64,000 bases of DNA from JAAYYM01 sp964638005 (GTDB taxonomy: Bacteria > Bacillota > Clostridia > Lachnospirales > Lachnospiraceae). The translations under genes were made by a program, and so were the position numbers. The notes under the pieces were generated by a model. That model searched no databases. It was not told the origin of the DNA and was given only the letters and a program-made list of their open reading frames with translations. How positions within the stretch are numbered: position 1 is the stretch's first letter; every line of letters begins with the position of its first letter. Shown here in pieces: positions 44,003 to 52,119 of this stretch. Where the stretch lies: contig CAZWXS010000005.1 in assembly GCA_964638005.1 (NCBI GenBank), positions 25,343 through 89,342 on the forward strand. The letters are read 5' to 3'.

Positions 44003-44036
44003 TGGTCAGCCCAAGGTCAAATACTTAGGCTGACCA
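44003..44036 (-). terminator. Hairpin between pheT and queA
   Basis: Thirteen-base stem (TGGTCAGCCCAAG / CTTAGGCTGACCA, one mismatch) with an 8-base loop, 12 bases after pheT. The following sequence is not T-rich on the minus strand, so it may be a weak terminator or an mRNA processing hairpin. Confidence 0.5.
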
Positions 44037-44047
44037 CAATTATTTAC

Positions 44048-46468
44048 TTACTGTCTCAATTCAATTCCGAGTCCTTCCAGACCATTTAGAATCTTTTTCA
44101 TAGCTGCATTCACGTCATTGTCTTCCAGCGTCCGTTCCTTATCTCTGAAGGTAATGGAATAAGCAATCGATTTGAAGCCTTCCTTAATCTGTTCGCCCTC
44201 ATATATATCAAACAGCTTGAATGTCTCCAAGATCTTGCCGCCGCGCTGTGCAATGATTGCCTCAATCTGTCCGACCAGAATTTCCTTTGGTACAACCATG
44301 GAAATATCACGATTGACTGAAGGATATTTTGCAATTCCGGTATACTTACGGTCAAATGTGGCAAACGGCTCTACTGTCGGCATATCCAAAACAGCTACAT
44401 AAGCCTTGGTCTTCATATCGTAGTTATCGCATACCTCCGGGTGCACCTCTCCAAGATAGCCGACAATTACATTATCATATGAAATGTTCGCCTGACGTCC
44501 CGGATGCAGGAACGGCTTTCCTGACTGCGGATCATATACAGGTTTTTTCATCATTCCGATGCTCTCAAAGAATTCCTCAATCACACCTTTCATCGTGAAG
44601 AAGTCTCCGTCTCCGTAAAATCCGAGTGTAAACTGCATTCTTTCATCCGGCAGTTCCTCTAACGGAAGCTGCTTTGGCAGATAAATGTTTCCCTGCTCAT
44701 ATAATTTTACATTCTTATTTCTTCTGTTATAGTTCGTGGCAAGCGATGTCAGCATACCGTTCAAGGACGTTGTTCTCATAATAGAGAAGTCTTCGCCAAG
44801 CGGATTGGCAATCGTGATTGCCTGACGCAGCGCATCATTTTCAGGAATCAATAATTTATCAAATACCTTTGGACTCTCAAAAGAATAGCTCATTCCCTGT
44901 GAAAAACCGCAATATTCAGCGATATCTCTTGCTTTTTCTTCAAGGCGGAGCTTCATAGGCATCTTTCCTGTCGTTGCCTCACCGTTTGGAAGTGTGGAAC
45001 CAATCTTGTCATATCCATAGAATCTCGCAACTTCCTCAGCAATATCCGCAATTCCTTCAAGATCCTGTCTGAATGTCGGTATCACCAGATCGCCTGTTAC
45101 AGAATCATAAACCAGCTCCAGCTTTTCAAGAATCGTAATCATATCCTGCATGGAGATATCCGTTCCGAGAAGATCATTGACACGCTTCGCATTCAATGTA
45201 ATCCTTCTCTTAGGCGGCAACGGCTCACATACATCTACAACACCGCTTACTACATCACCACAGCCGAGTTCTTGAATCAGCTGACAGGCACGATTGATTG
45301 CAAGGATTGCATTGTTGGGGTCGAGTCCCTTTTCAAAAATGCCGGATGCATCTGTACGAAGTCCGAGCCGCTTGGCGGACTTTCTGATATTCGCACCGTT
45401 AAATGTAGCAGACTCAAACACAACTGTCTTGACATCGTCTGTAATCTTGGAATTCTGTCCACCCATAATACCTGCAATACCGATTGACTTTTCTGCATCG
45501 CAGATCATCAGCATTTCCGAATCCATCTTTCTGACTTGCTCATCCAGCGTCTGGAATTCTTCTCCGTCTTTTGCACGTTTTACTACGATCTTATGACCGG
45601 CAATCGTGTCCAGATCAAAAGCATGCATTGGCTGACCATATTCCTGCATCACATAGTTAGTGATATCCACAAGATTGTTAATCGGTCTGATTCCGCCGGA
45701 AGCAAGTCTGCGCTGCATCCACTTCGGTGAGGGAGCAATCTTGATATTGGTGCAGACTCTCGCACAGTATCTGGAGCAAAGGTCTGCATCCTTTACTTCT
45801 ACGGAAATATAGTCTTCCACCTTTTCATTGTTCTCTTTGACTTCTACCTTTGGAGCATTGAATTTCTTGTCAAATGTAACTGCCGCTTCTCTGGCGATGC
45901 CGAGTACGCTGTAGCAGTCTACTCTGTTGGAAGTGATTTCGTATTCAAATACAGTGTCCCTTAATCCCATAGCTTCTACTGCATCGATTCCGATTTCTGT
46001 ATCTTCCGGGAAAATGTATATTCCCTCTTCCGGGGCTTCCGGATACATCTCACGTGATGTACCGAGTTCTTCTACGGAGCACATCATTCCAAAGGATTCC
46101 ACTCCTCTGAGTTTGCCGTTTTTGATGACGATTCCGTCCTCCGGGAGTGGGCCGCCATCATGTCCGCCTGCAACCTTGCCGCCGTCAATGACGACCGGTA
46201 CTTTATCTCCAACCTTTACGTTATTGGCTCCTGTAACGATCTGCAGCTTTTGGCTGCCAAGATTGACCTGACATACGATCAGCTTGTCTGCGTCAGGGTG
46301 TCTCTCTATGGACTCGATTTGTCCAACGTATATTTTTTCGAGGTTTTTATCAAGATGCTCGAAAGTTTCTACTTTTGTACCTGTTAGGGTCATTGCATCT
46401 GTGTATTCCTGAGCAGTGCAGTCCAGATCGGGTACGTATGCTTTGATCCATGATATGGATGTGTTCAT
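44048..46468 (-). CDS. pheT: Phenylalanyl-tRNA synthetase beta subunit
   Basis: 806 residues. N-terminal EMAP-like tRNA-binding domain (about 40-150; HPDADKLIVCQVNLGSQKLQ), B3/4 editing domain, B5 domain with KRRITLNAKRVNDLLG, catalytic-like core and C-terminal FDX-ACB anticodon domain (AKYPSVNRDISMVVPKEILV). Complete length. It follows pheS by 212 bases, an unusually long gap that contains a large inverted repeat (46491-46569). Confidence 0.97.
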   Translation of the reverse strand: MNTSISWIKAYVPDLDCTAQEYTDAMTLTGTKVETFEHLDKNLEKIYVGQIESIERHPDADKLIVCQVNLGSQKLQIVTGANNVKVGDKVPVVIDGGKVAGGHDGGPLPEDGIVIKNGKLRGVESFGMMCSVEELGTSREMYPEAPEEGIYIFPEDTEIGIDAVEAMGLRDTVFEYEITSNRVDCYSVLGIAREAAVTFDKKFNAPKVEVKENNEKVEDYISVEVKDADLCSRYCARVCTNIKIAPSPKWMQRRLASGGIRPINNLVDITNYVMQEYGQPMHAFDLDTIAGHKIVVKRAKDGEEFQTLDEQVRKMDSEMLMICDAEKSIGIAGIMGGQNSKITDDVKTVVFESATFNGANIRKSAKRLGLRTDASGIFEKGLDPNNAILAINRACQLIQELGCGDVVSGVVDVCEPLPPKRRITLNAKRVNDLLGTDISMQDMITILEKLELVYDSVTGDLVIPTFRQDLEGIADIAEEVARFYGYDKIGSTLPNGEATTGKMPMKLRLEEKARDIAEYCGFSQGMSYSFESPKVFDKLLIPENDALRQAITIANPLGEDFSIMRTTSLNGMLTSLATNYNRRNKNVKLYEQGNIYLPKQLPLEELPDERMQFTLGFYGDGDFFTMKGVIEEFFESIGMMKKPVYDPQSGKPFLHPGRQANISYDNVIVGYLGEVHPEVCDNYDMKTKAYVAVLDMPTVEPFATFDRKYTGIAKYPSVNRDISMVVPKEILVGQIEAIIAQRGGKILETFKLFDIYEGEQIKEGFKSIAYSITFRDKERTLEDNDVNAAMKKILNGLEGLGIELRQ

Positions 46469-46490
46469 GGGAATGCTCCTTTCTGGGGAC

Positions 46491-46569
46491 GGCCGATGAA
46501 CAAATATGTTCTCTTCGCGCCCACCACCCCAACACCGCCCTGCTCAGAGAACATATTTGTTCATCGGCC
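46491..46569. repeat. Perfect 24-base inverted repeat with G/C-rich loop between pheS and pheT
   Basis: Arms GGCCGATGAACAAATATGTT plus CTCT (46491-46514) and its exact complement (46546-46569), separated by 31 bases. The minus-strand loop is G-rich (GGGCGG, GGGG, GGTGGGCG). There is no T tract, so it is not a standard terminator. It lies inside the pheST transcript. It resembles a REP/MITE-type palindrome but has no second copy here. Confidence 0.8.
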
Positions 46570-46680
46570 TGCGAATTGGGGCTCTTTAAATTAGATTTAA
46601 TTTAGACTTTATGTTGTTGATACATTTCATTGTTTTTATTACTTTATTGTTTTATTGTTGCTAATTGTGCTTTGATGATT

Positions 46681-47700
46681 TTAGAACTGCTTCAGGAAGC
46701 GAATATCGTTTTCATATAATAAACGCATGTCGTCGATTTCATATTTGAGGAGTGCAATTCTCTCAAGTCCCATGCCGAATGCGAATCCGGAATATTCACC
46801 GGGATCGATGTGGCTCATGCGGAGTACGTTGGGATGCACCATACCGCAGCCGAGGATTTCAATCCATCCTGTTCCCTTGCAGAAACGACATCCTTTTCCG
46901 CCACATTTGAAGCAGGAAACATCTACTTCTGCACTGGGCTCTGTAAAATTGAAGTGATGTGGTCTGAATCTGACCTGTGTATCTTCGCCGAATAATTCTT
47001 TTGCAAACTCTGCAAGTGTTCCCTTCAGATCTGCGAATGTAATGTGCTTATCAATAACCAGCCCTTCGATCTGATGGAAAGAAGGAGAATGCGTTGCATC
47101 TACTTCGTCAGAACGGAAAACCCTTCCGGGTGCGATCATTCTGATCGGCAGTTTGCCTTTTTCCATTTCATGTACCTGAGTGCCTGATGTCTGGGTACGC
47201 AGCAGGAAATCACCACTGATATAGAAAGTATCCTGTTCATCCTTTGCCGGATGATCTGCCGGTATGTTCAAGGCCTCAAAGTTATAATAGTCTGTTTCCA
47301 CTTCCGGTCCTTCTACAACTTCATATCCCATACCGATGAAGATACGTTCTACCTCTTCCATGGCGATTGTATCCGGATGACGATGTCCCAGTTCATCCTT
47401 CTTGGCAGGAAGCGTGACATCGATCGTCTCCATCTTCATCTGCTGTTCACGGACTGCACGTTCCATCTTAATCTTCGTCTCTTCCAGTACCTTTTCGATC
47501 TCAGCACGTGCATCATTGACCATCTGCCCTACCTTCGGTCTGTCTTCCGGTGCGACATCCTTCATGCTTTTCAGCACTTCTGTCAACTGCCCTTTCTTAC
47601 CGAGGAAATTAACTCTGACCTCATTTAATTTCTCAAGGGCATCCGAAGCCTGTATCTGCTTGAATGCTTCTTCCTTGATCTGCTGTAATTTGTCGTTCAT
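46681..47700 (-). CDS. pheS: Phenylalanyl-tRNA synthetase alpha subunit
   Basis: 339 residues. N-terminal coiled-coil tRNA-binding region (about 1-90), then the class II catalytic core: motif 2 region GRVFRSDEVDATHSPSFHQI, EPSAEVDVSCFKCGGKGCRF and motif 3 GFAFGMGLERIALLKY. Complete. The transcript begins upstream with a Phe-specific T-box leader, so expression rises when charged tRNA-Phe is scarce. Confidence 0.97.
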   Translation of the reverse strand: MNDKLQQIKEEAFKQIQASDALEKLNEVRVNFLGKKGQLTEVLKSMKDVAPEDRPKVGQMVNDARAEIEKVLEETKIKMERAVREQQMKMETIDVTLPAKKDELGHRHPDTIAMEEVERIFIGMGYEVVEGPEVETDYYNFEALNIPADHPAKDEQDTFYISGDFLLRTQTSGTQVHEMEKGKLPIRMIAPGRVFRSDEVDATHSPSFHQIEGLVIDKHITFADLKGTLAEFAKELFGEDTQVRFRPHHFNFTEPSAEVDVSCFKCGGKGCRFCKGTGWIEILGCGMVHPNVLRMSHIDPGEYSGFAFGMGLERIALLKYEIDDMRLLYENDIRFLKQF

Positions 47701-47798
47701 TGAACTGCTCCTTTCTGTTCCTATCAGTCTATTACTTACCTACTACAGGTATCGCCCGCCTATGCTTACCTATATTGCTTTCCTGTCTCTACCTGCAT

Positions 47799-48122
47799 AA
47801 AAAAGCCCCTCTATCATTATAAATTATAATAATAGAGGGACGAATATAATTCGCGGTACCACCCAAATTCCCGAACTTATGATCCGGACACTCAACTGCG
47901 TAACGTGCATTGACGTCTTCTTCTACCAATCGGCTCTCCGGCAATATACAGCCATGCTGCCAATATCCCATCTTCAAAGAAGCAGCTCCGGTGTGAATTT
48001 CGAATATCATCTGAACTTAAGGAAGCTTACAGCCGATGGCTTCCTCTCTCTGCAAGAAAATCATATTCTATGGCAATCACATTGCCTGCACCATCATTGC
48101 ATTTCAATATTTAATACTGGTT
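47799..48122 (-). promoter_or_regulatory. T-box riboswitch leader (tRNA-Phe) of pheST
   Basis: The minus strand carries the T-box consensus TGGGTGGTACCGCG (47852-47865), followed by a terminator hairpin (CCCTCTATTATTAT pairing with ATGATAGAGGGG, then TTTTTT; 47799-47840). Stem I features upstream include AGAGAGAGG and GGCTGTAAG, and the specifier loop reads TTC followed by A (47995-47997), matching phenylalanine. Uncharged tRNA-Phe would stabilise the antiterminator. It accounts for most of the 490-base gap before pheS. Confidence 0.93.
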
Positions 48123-48128
48123 GTATCT

Positions 48129-48157
48129 ATTCTAGGCAATTCTGTATCGAATGTCAA
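48129..48157 (-). promoter_or_regulatory. Promoter of the pheST T-box transcript
   Basis: On the minus strand TTGACA (48152-48157), 17-base spacer, TAGAAT (48129-48134). Transcription should begin near 48122. Confidence 0.88.
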
Positions 48158-48190
48158 GTCAAACTTTTATTGAGGTTTCTTCTCATAAAT

Positions 48191-49126
48191 TCATTTCTGC
48201 TCTGCATATTGATTATATTCCTCAATGGTAATCCCAATAATATCACAAGCTTCCTGCAACGGTAACTGCATCTTCTGCATGAGAGAAGCCACACTTAAAG
48301 CTTTCCCTTCATTTCTGCCTTCTGCTCGGCCACGTGCCTCTCCCAAGGCTTCTCCGTCTTCCAGCAGTGTTTTCCTTACATATTCTTCATTGTATTCATA
48401 GATTGACATCCCGATCACCTCCGCTTTTTGCTCGGTTAAAAACTCTCGCAGGATATTTGCCTCGATGCATTCCTCCACTGCCAAATTCACTGCTTCTGTC
48501 AATTCCTTTGTCTCCTGATACCTTCGTACCGTCGCCACAAAGTAGGAATACTCATACAACGTTTTGCAATTCTTCATCAGTTCGGTATTCTTCCCAAAGT
48601 TTACATTGATGGTTCGAACAACCAGTTCCATGCAGCCTTCCTCATCTGATTCGAACACCTCCGACAACCTCTGCTCGAATTCTTCCTCTTTCCGCTCCAA
48701 TCCATTATAAAACACAATGTAGTGCGGCGTCGGAATCCTGATTTTACGACGAATACTCAAATCAATATCCCGAATCAGCTTCTTATACAGATCCGCAAAA
48801 TAGAAAAATCCTCGAAGCGGCATATTGGGACAATAAGATGACTGATGTTCATACAGACACATTTCACTTTCAACAACGAAAGATATATCATTCTTCATCT
48901 TCATGAAAATCGCATTGTTCAACGTATTGACAGTCAAATCCTCTTCGCTCGTATAGGCCGTATGATTCAAGGCATTATACAACTCCAATAACTTCTTCTT
49001 GTCACAAAACAGTAGCCGAAATACCCTATCCTTATAACTGTAGTAGCTCTTGGCCTCATTTTCTGAAGATTTCTCCCGCTCCAGTCTGTGCAGGTTCATT
49101 TCTTCCTGCGTTACTTCATAATTCAT
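48191..49126 (-). CDS. Rpn family recombination-promoting nuclease / PD-(D/E)XK transposase-like protein
   Basis: 311 residues from ATG 49126 (AGGAG upstream). The N-terminal nuclease domain contains YSYKDRVFRLLFCDKKKLLE, the core VVESEMCLYEHQSSYCPNMP (E and the QxS motif of the family) and YADLYKK-type FYFADLYKKLIR, then FYNGLERKEEE. The C-terminus has a Gly/Glu/Arg spacer (EALGEARGRAEGRNEGKAL) typical of these genes. They often multiply in Clostridia and are linked to recA-independent recombination. It has its own promoter; no inverted repeats flank it. Confidence 0.85.
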   Translation of the reverse strand: MNYEVTQEEMNLHRLEREKSSENEAKSYYSYKDRVFRLLFCDKKKLLELYNALNHTAYTSEEDLTVNTLNNAIFMKMKNDISFVVESEMCLYEHQSSYCPNMPLRGFFYFADLYKKLIRDIDLSIRRKIRIPTPHYIVFYNGLERKEEEFEQRLSEVFESDEEGCMELVVRTINVNFGKNTELMKNCKTLYEYSYFVATVRRYQETKELTEAVNLAVEECIEANILREFLTEQKAEVIGMSIYEYNEEYVRKTLLEDGEALGEARGRAEGRNEGKALSVASLMQKMQLPLQEACDIIGITIEEYNQYAEQK

Positions 49127-49298
49127 AGCCTTCTCCTTTCGCATAGTCGCAGAGATGCTCCCACTTGAAAGGTGTTCTTTCATCCCTGCTTTATTTCAAT
49201 GGAATAAAAGCAAGGATACAAAACAGATGGCAATGCTGCCAACAGATCACAGACGGAACAAAGTTCCTTAGATATGTTCTAAAACTTGCTTTGCATCA

Positions 49299-49328
49299 AT
49301 TATAGCAATCCCAAAATATAGGTGTCAA
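49299..49328 (-). promoter_or_regulatory. Promoter for the Rpn-like gene
   Basis: On the minus strand TTGACA (49323-49328), 18-base spacer, TATAAT (49299-49304). Confidence 0.78.
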
Positions 49329-49399
49329 TACAATTTTCCGAATTTTTCTTGATTTTTCTTGATTGATATGTCGACAATATACACATTTTTTCCAAGGCA

Positions 49400-50251
49400 T
49401 CATGATTTATGATTTCTTTTATGAAAGACCTTCTTCCAACTCCCCTTAAAGTAATCATTCAACTGCGCCCCGACGAACATGATATACATGCACATATACA
49501 GCCACAGCATGATGATGACCACCGTCGCAAGGCTTCCGTACATACTGAATGCGTTAAAATTACTGATGTAGATCGAAAATGCCCAGGAATACAGTGTCCA
49601 TACGACAGATGTAAAGAGCGCTCCCGGTATCTGGTATCGGAATTGCTGTTTCTTGTAGGGAAGTGTCGTATAAATCAAAGTAAACACCAGCGTCAATACT
49701 GCCCAGGTCAATAAGATGCGAAAATCCAATATCACCCGAAAGGAAACCGGAATGTGAATGAATCTCTGTTCCGCAAGACTGAGCAGGGAACGTCCGAAAC
49801 CGGACAACAGCAATGATGCAACCATGACAACCGCAAGAACTACTGTATAAAGACCTGCCCGTGCACGCATTACAAAATAATTTCTCTTTTCATGTATCTC
49901 ATAGATGGTATTCAGTCCGTTTGTAATCGAAAGAAATCCCTGAGCAGATGACCAGATGACCGCCACAATGGAAAAAGACAACGCTGCAAATGTATTTGCA
50001 TACAACTGATCGATGATCATGATTGCATATCCGTCCAGTGCATTCGGCAGTACACCCACAACGGCTGCCAGTACATCTGCCTTGGTAAGCGGTGTGTACG
50101 GAATGATTGCAAGTATTAATATGATATAGGGTATCAGAGACAGGAATACAAAGAATGCCGCACTGGATGCAAATGCCCGCACATTATCCTCCTGCATTTC
50201 TACCGAAAACCCATATGCCAAATCATAAAGTCGTTTTATTTTTGTTTTCAT
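49400..50251 (-). CDS. YihY/BrkB family inner-membrane protein
   Basis: 283 residues with about six membrane segments: ASSAAFFVFLSLIPYIILIL marks the family N-terminus, then VIWSSAQGFLSITNGLNTIY, and late LATVVIIMLWLYMCMYIMFV with GAQLNDYF. Once annotated ribonuclease BN, now considered a membrane protein of unknown function, possibly a transporter. ATG 50251 follows GGGAGGG. It lies 39 bases after the SpoIID gene, probably one transcript. Confidence 0.88.
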   Translation of the reverse strand: MKTKIKRLYDLAYGFSVEMQEDNVRAFASSAAFFVFLSLIPYIILILAIIPYTPLTKADVLAAVVGVLPNALDGYAIMIIDQLYANTFAALSFSIVAVIWSSAQGFLSITNGLNTIYEIHEKRNYFVMRARAGLYTVVLAVVMVASLLLSGFGRSLLSLAEQRFIHIPVSFRVILDFRILLTWAVLTLVFTLIYTTLPYKKQQFRYQIPGALFTSVVWTLYSWAFSIYISNFNAFSMYGSLATVVIIMLWLYMCMYIMFVGAQLNDYFKGSWKKVFHKRNHKS

Positions 50252-50290
50252 GCAAGCCCTCCCGGCCATTCGCAATTATCGCGGCATATC

Positions 50291-51766
50291 CTATAGGACG
50301 CCCTCAGACAATTCCTTAATTTCAATATCTCGGTAGAAGCATTCAATAATCTGATCCGCCTGCATCCCCTTAATCGCCATATGCTTTGCACAGTTCTGTG
50401 ACATACCTGTACCATGTCCATAACCGCCGCCATACAGGTGTATTCCGGCAAACTGATCATCCTCATATTCAATATCCATCGTAAAAAAGGCACTCGGAAG
50501 CAGTATTCCGCATGCAGCATCTGCATCATTTAATCTGGCAATCGATGCACCCTCTGCCGCCAAAACATAACGGATATTATATTCCGTCAATATCTGTATC
50601 GTAGCATGACTTCCCACGATTATCAAGTTCTCAATGACTCCGCCGTCCCCTCTTCCCGCTATGATGATATCCTCCAGCTCACCGATGGAAGGAGGTTCAT
50701 GTGAGCTGTATGCCCCATTCTCGCCTTTTGTCAGTATCCGGCTCGGATTCACCTCATATCGTTCTCTGATTTTTTCATCCAGCCGCCCGAGTGCAATCTT
50801 CTCAATCTGCATCTCCCACCGATACCAAGGCTCTTTGCATTCATAATCAGAATCATCTGCAGAACGGATAAATCGATCGAAAATCTCCTCCTGTTCCGTC
50901 TCATCCGACACAGCCCATACCTCTATTGCATCCTCGGACAATTTCCTGGATGACAGATATCCCATATCCTCTTCTGTATCAGCCTTCCATGCGCCGCCGT
51001 CGGTCGTATAACCGCAGGAGGTTGAAAAGTAATAAGTATCCGTTACTTTCCCGCCATAAGTGACCACCTGTTCCCGAGTCACGTCCACTGCCTGATTCAC
51101 TGTTTCATTTTCTCCGATATTATTGTACACCTGAAAGCTGGTAGAGTCATCCACATGTGCTCCAAGCTCCGTGTATTTGGAATACTGCATCTGTTTTACG
51201 GCATAGGTACGTGCACAAATCGCCTGTGCCTTTAATGCCTCCATAGGATAATCTGACGGCATCTCACTCGGTACGACCGCATACAGATATTCCTCCATTG
51301 GCAGATCGTTGATCAATATGAGCCCTTCATCACAACACTGTATTTCAAATGCACCTCTGTACGTTGGTGTCCCTTGACTTCGCTGCAGCGTAGAAACAGT
51401 TGTTCTTGCCGATGCCGCTGTCGGTATCACAATGATCTTTTCGGAAATCAGTTTCTGATATCCCTCTTCTGCACATGATATTGCAAAGGGCTCCCCTTCC
51501 TTACATCGTCTGCTCTTACCGCAAAACAGGATTTCATAATCAGCATCCGGTATCAATGCAACTTCACCATGATAGATGCTGTTGTTATCATTTGTTTTAA
51601 GTACGACCCTGATATTGGTTTCGTCCGGCATCGTCAGTTCTTCCTCCTTAGCAGGAGGTGTCTGCTCAATATGTAATTCCTCTTTTTCTTTTGGAGATTT
51701 CAGATAGATTAAAAATAGCAGAACTGCCAGACCAAGCATCATTAGTATCACTTTGAATTTGTTCAT
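50291..51766 (-). CDS. SpoIID/LytB domain protein (membrane-anchored lytic transglycosylase)
   Basis: 491 residues: N-terminal membrane anchor (about 5-22), a spacer of about 120 residues, then the SpoIID domain with NDLPMEEYLYAVVPSEMPSD (catalytic-type glutamate), YPMEALKAQAICARTYAV, STSCGYTTDGGAW and a C-terminal GGGYGHGTGMSQNCAKHMAI. SpoIID cleaves glycan strands during engulfment, but long versions also occur in non-sporulating cells; with several spore-associated genes nearby a sporulation role is possible. GGGAG precedes the ATG. It lies 72 bases after the end of the 6S RNA gene. Confidence 0.88.
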   Translation of the reverse strand: MNKFKVILMMLGLAVLLFLIYLKSPKEKEELHIEQTPPAKEEELTMPDETNIRVVLKTNDNNSIYHGEVALIPDADYEILFCGKSRRCKEGEPFAISCAEEGYQKLISEKIIVIPTAASARTTVSTLQRSQGTPTYRGAFEIQCCDEGLILINDLPMEEYLYAVVPSEMPSDYPMEALKAQAICARTYAVKQMQYSKYTELGAHVDDSTSFQVYNNIGENETVNQAVDVTREQVVTYGGKVTDTYYFSTSCGYTTDGGAWKADTEEDMGYLSSRKLSEDAIEVWAVSDETEQEEIFDRFIRSADDSDYECKEPWYRWEMQIEKIALGRLDEKIRERYEVNPSRILTKGENGAYSSHEPPSIGELEDIIIAGRGDGGVIENLIIVGSHATIQILTEYNIRYVLAAEGASIARLNDADAACGILLPSAFFTMDIEYEDDQFAGIHLYGGGYGHGTGMSQNCAKHMAIKGMQADQIIECFYRDIEIKELSEGVL

Positions 51767-51798
51767 ACGCTTCTCCCATCACAGAGCCTGTATAACTT

Positions 51799-51826
51799 AA
51801 AAGGCAGCCTCTCGCGAGACTGCTTT
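51799..51826 (-). terminator. Terminator after the 6S RNA gene
   Basis: On the minus strand AAAAGCAGTCTC, GCGA, GAGGCTGCCTTTT form a stem of about 12 pairs ending in T. It starts about 12 bases after the deduced RNA end. Confidence 0.8.
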
Positions 51827-51837
51827 TCCTCTTTTGT

Positions 51838-52020
51838 GATAATCCCAGTGATGCCGGTTCTTGTTTTTTGACTCCTAGCTAACGCTAGGTGGGTGACCGC
51901 AACCGCACTTCTGTCTTCCACTGCAAATGAGGCCTGACATAGGATACGGCGATATAGGAATCCCGTTTAAAGTAAATGTAGGTTCAAAATACAAGAATTA
52001 TCGAACATCCCAGGAAATCT
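51838..52020 (-). ncRNA. ssrS: Probable 6S RNA (SsrS)
   Basis: About 183 bases, no open frame, between a strong promoter and a terminator. The 5' segment (CCTGGGATG...TTCTTG) pairs with the 3' segment (CAAGAA...CATCACTGG) as the closing stem; the middle has an extended low-pairing region; the 3' side carries GTGCGGTTGCGGTCACCCAC followed by a CTAGC-GTTA-GCTAG hairpin and AGTCAAA, resembling the distal hairpin region of 6S RNAs. 6S RNA binds sigma-A RNA polymerase by mimicking an open promoter. Length, shape and promoter strength fit, but it was recognised by eye only. Confidence 0.7.
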
Positions 52021-52026
52021 ATCTTT

Positions 52027-52055
52027 ATTATAACTGATAGTAATTGATTTTGCAA
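52027..52055 (-). promoter_or_regulatory. Strong promoter for the 6S RNA gene
   Basis: On the minus strand TTGCAA (52050-52055), 17-base spacer, perfect TATAAT (52027-52032), 65 bases after the aminomutase stop codon. Confidence 0.88.
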
Positions 52056-52119
52056 TACTATTGTCTGATTTTTATTATTTTTTTATACCGAAATCACACT
52101 ATTTTCCAACACTACAAAA

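Noticed and set aside
46491..46569. The pheS-pheT palindrome as a transcription terminator
   Set aside because: There is no T tract on either side and the loop is 31 bases; termination here would also cut pheT from its T-box-controlled promoter.
48191..49126. The Rpn-like gene as part of an insertion sequence
   Set aside because: No terminal inverted repeats or target duplication found around it; it has its own housekeeping-type promoter.
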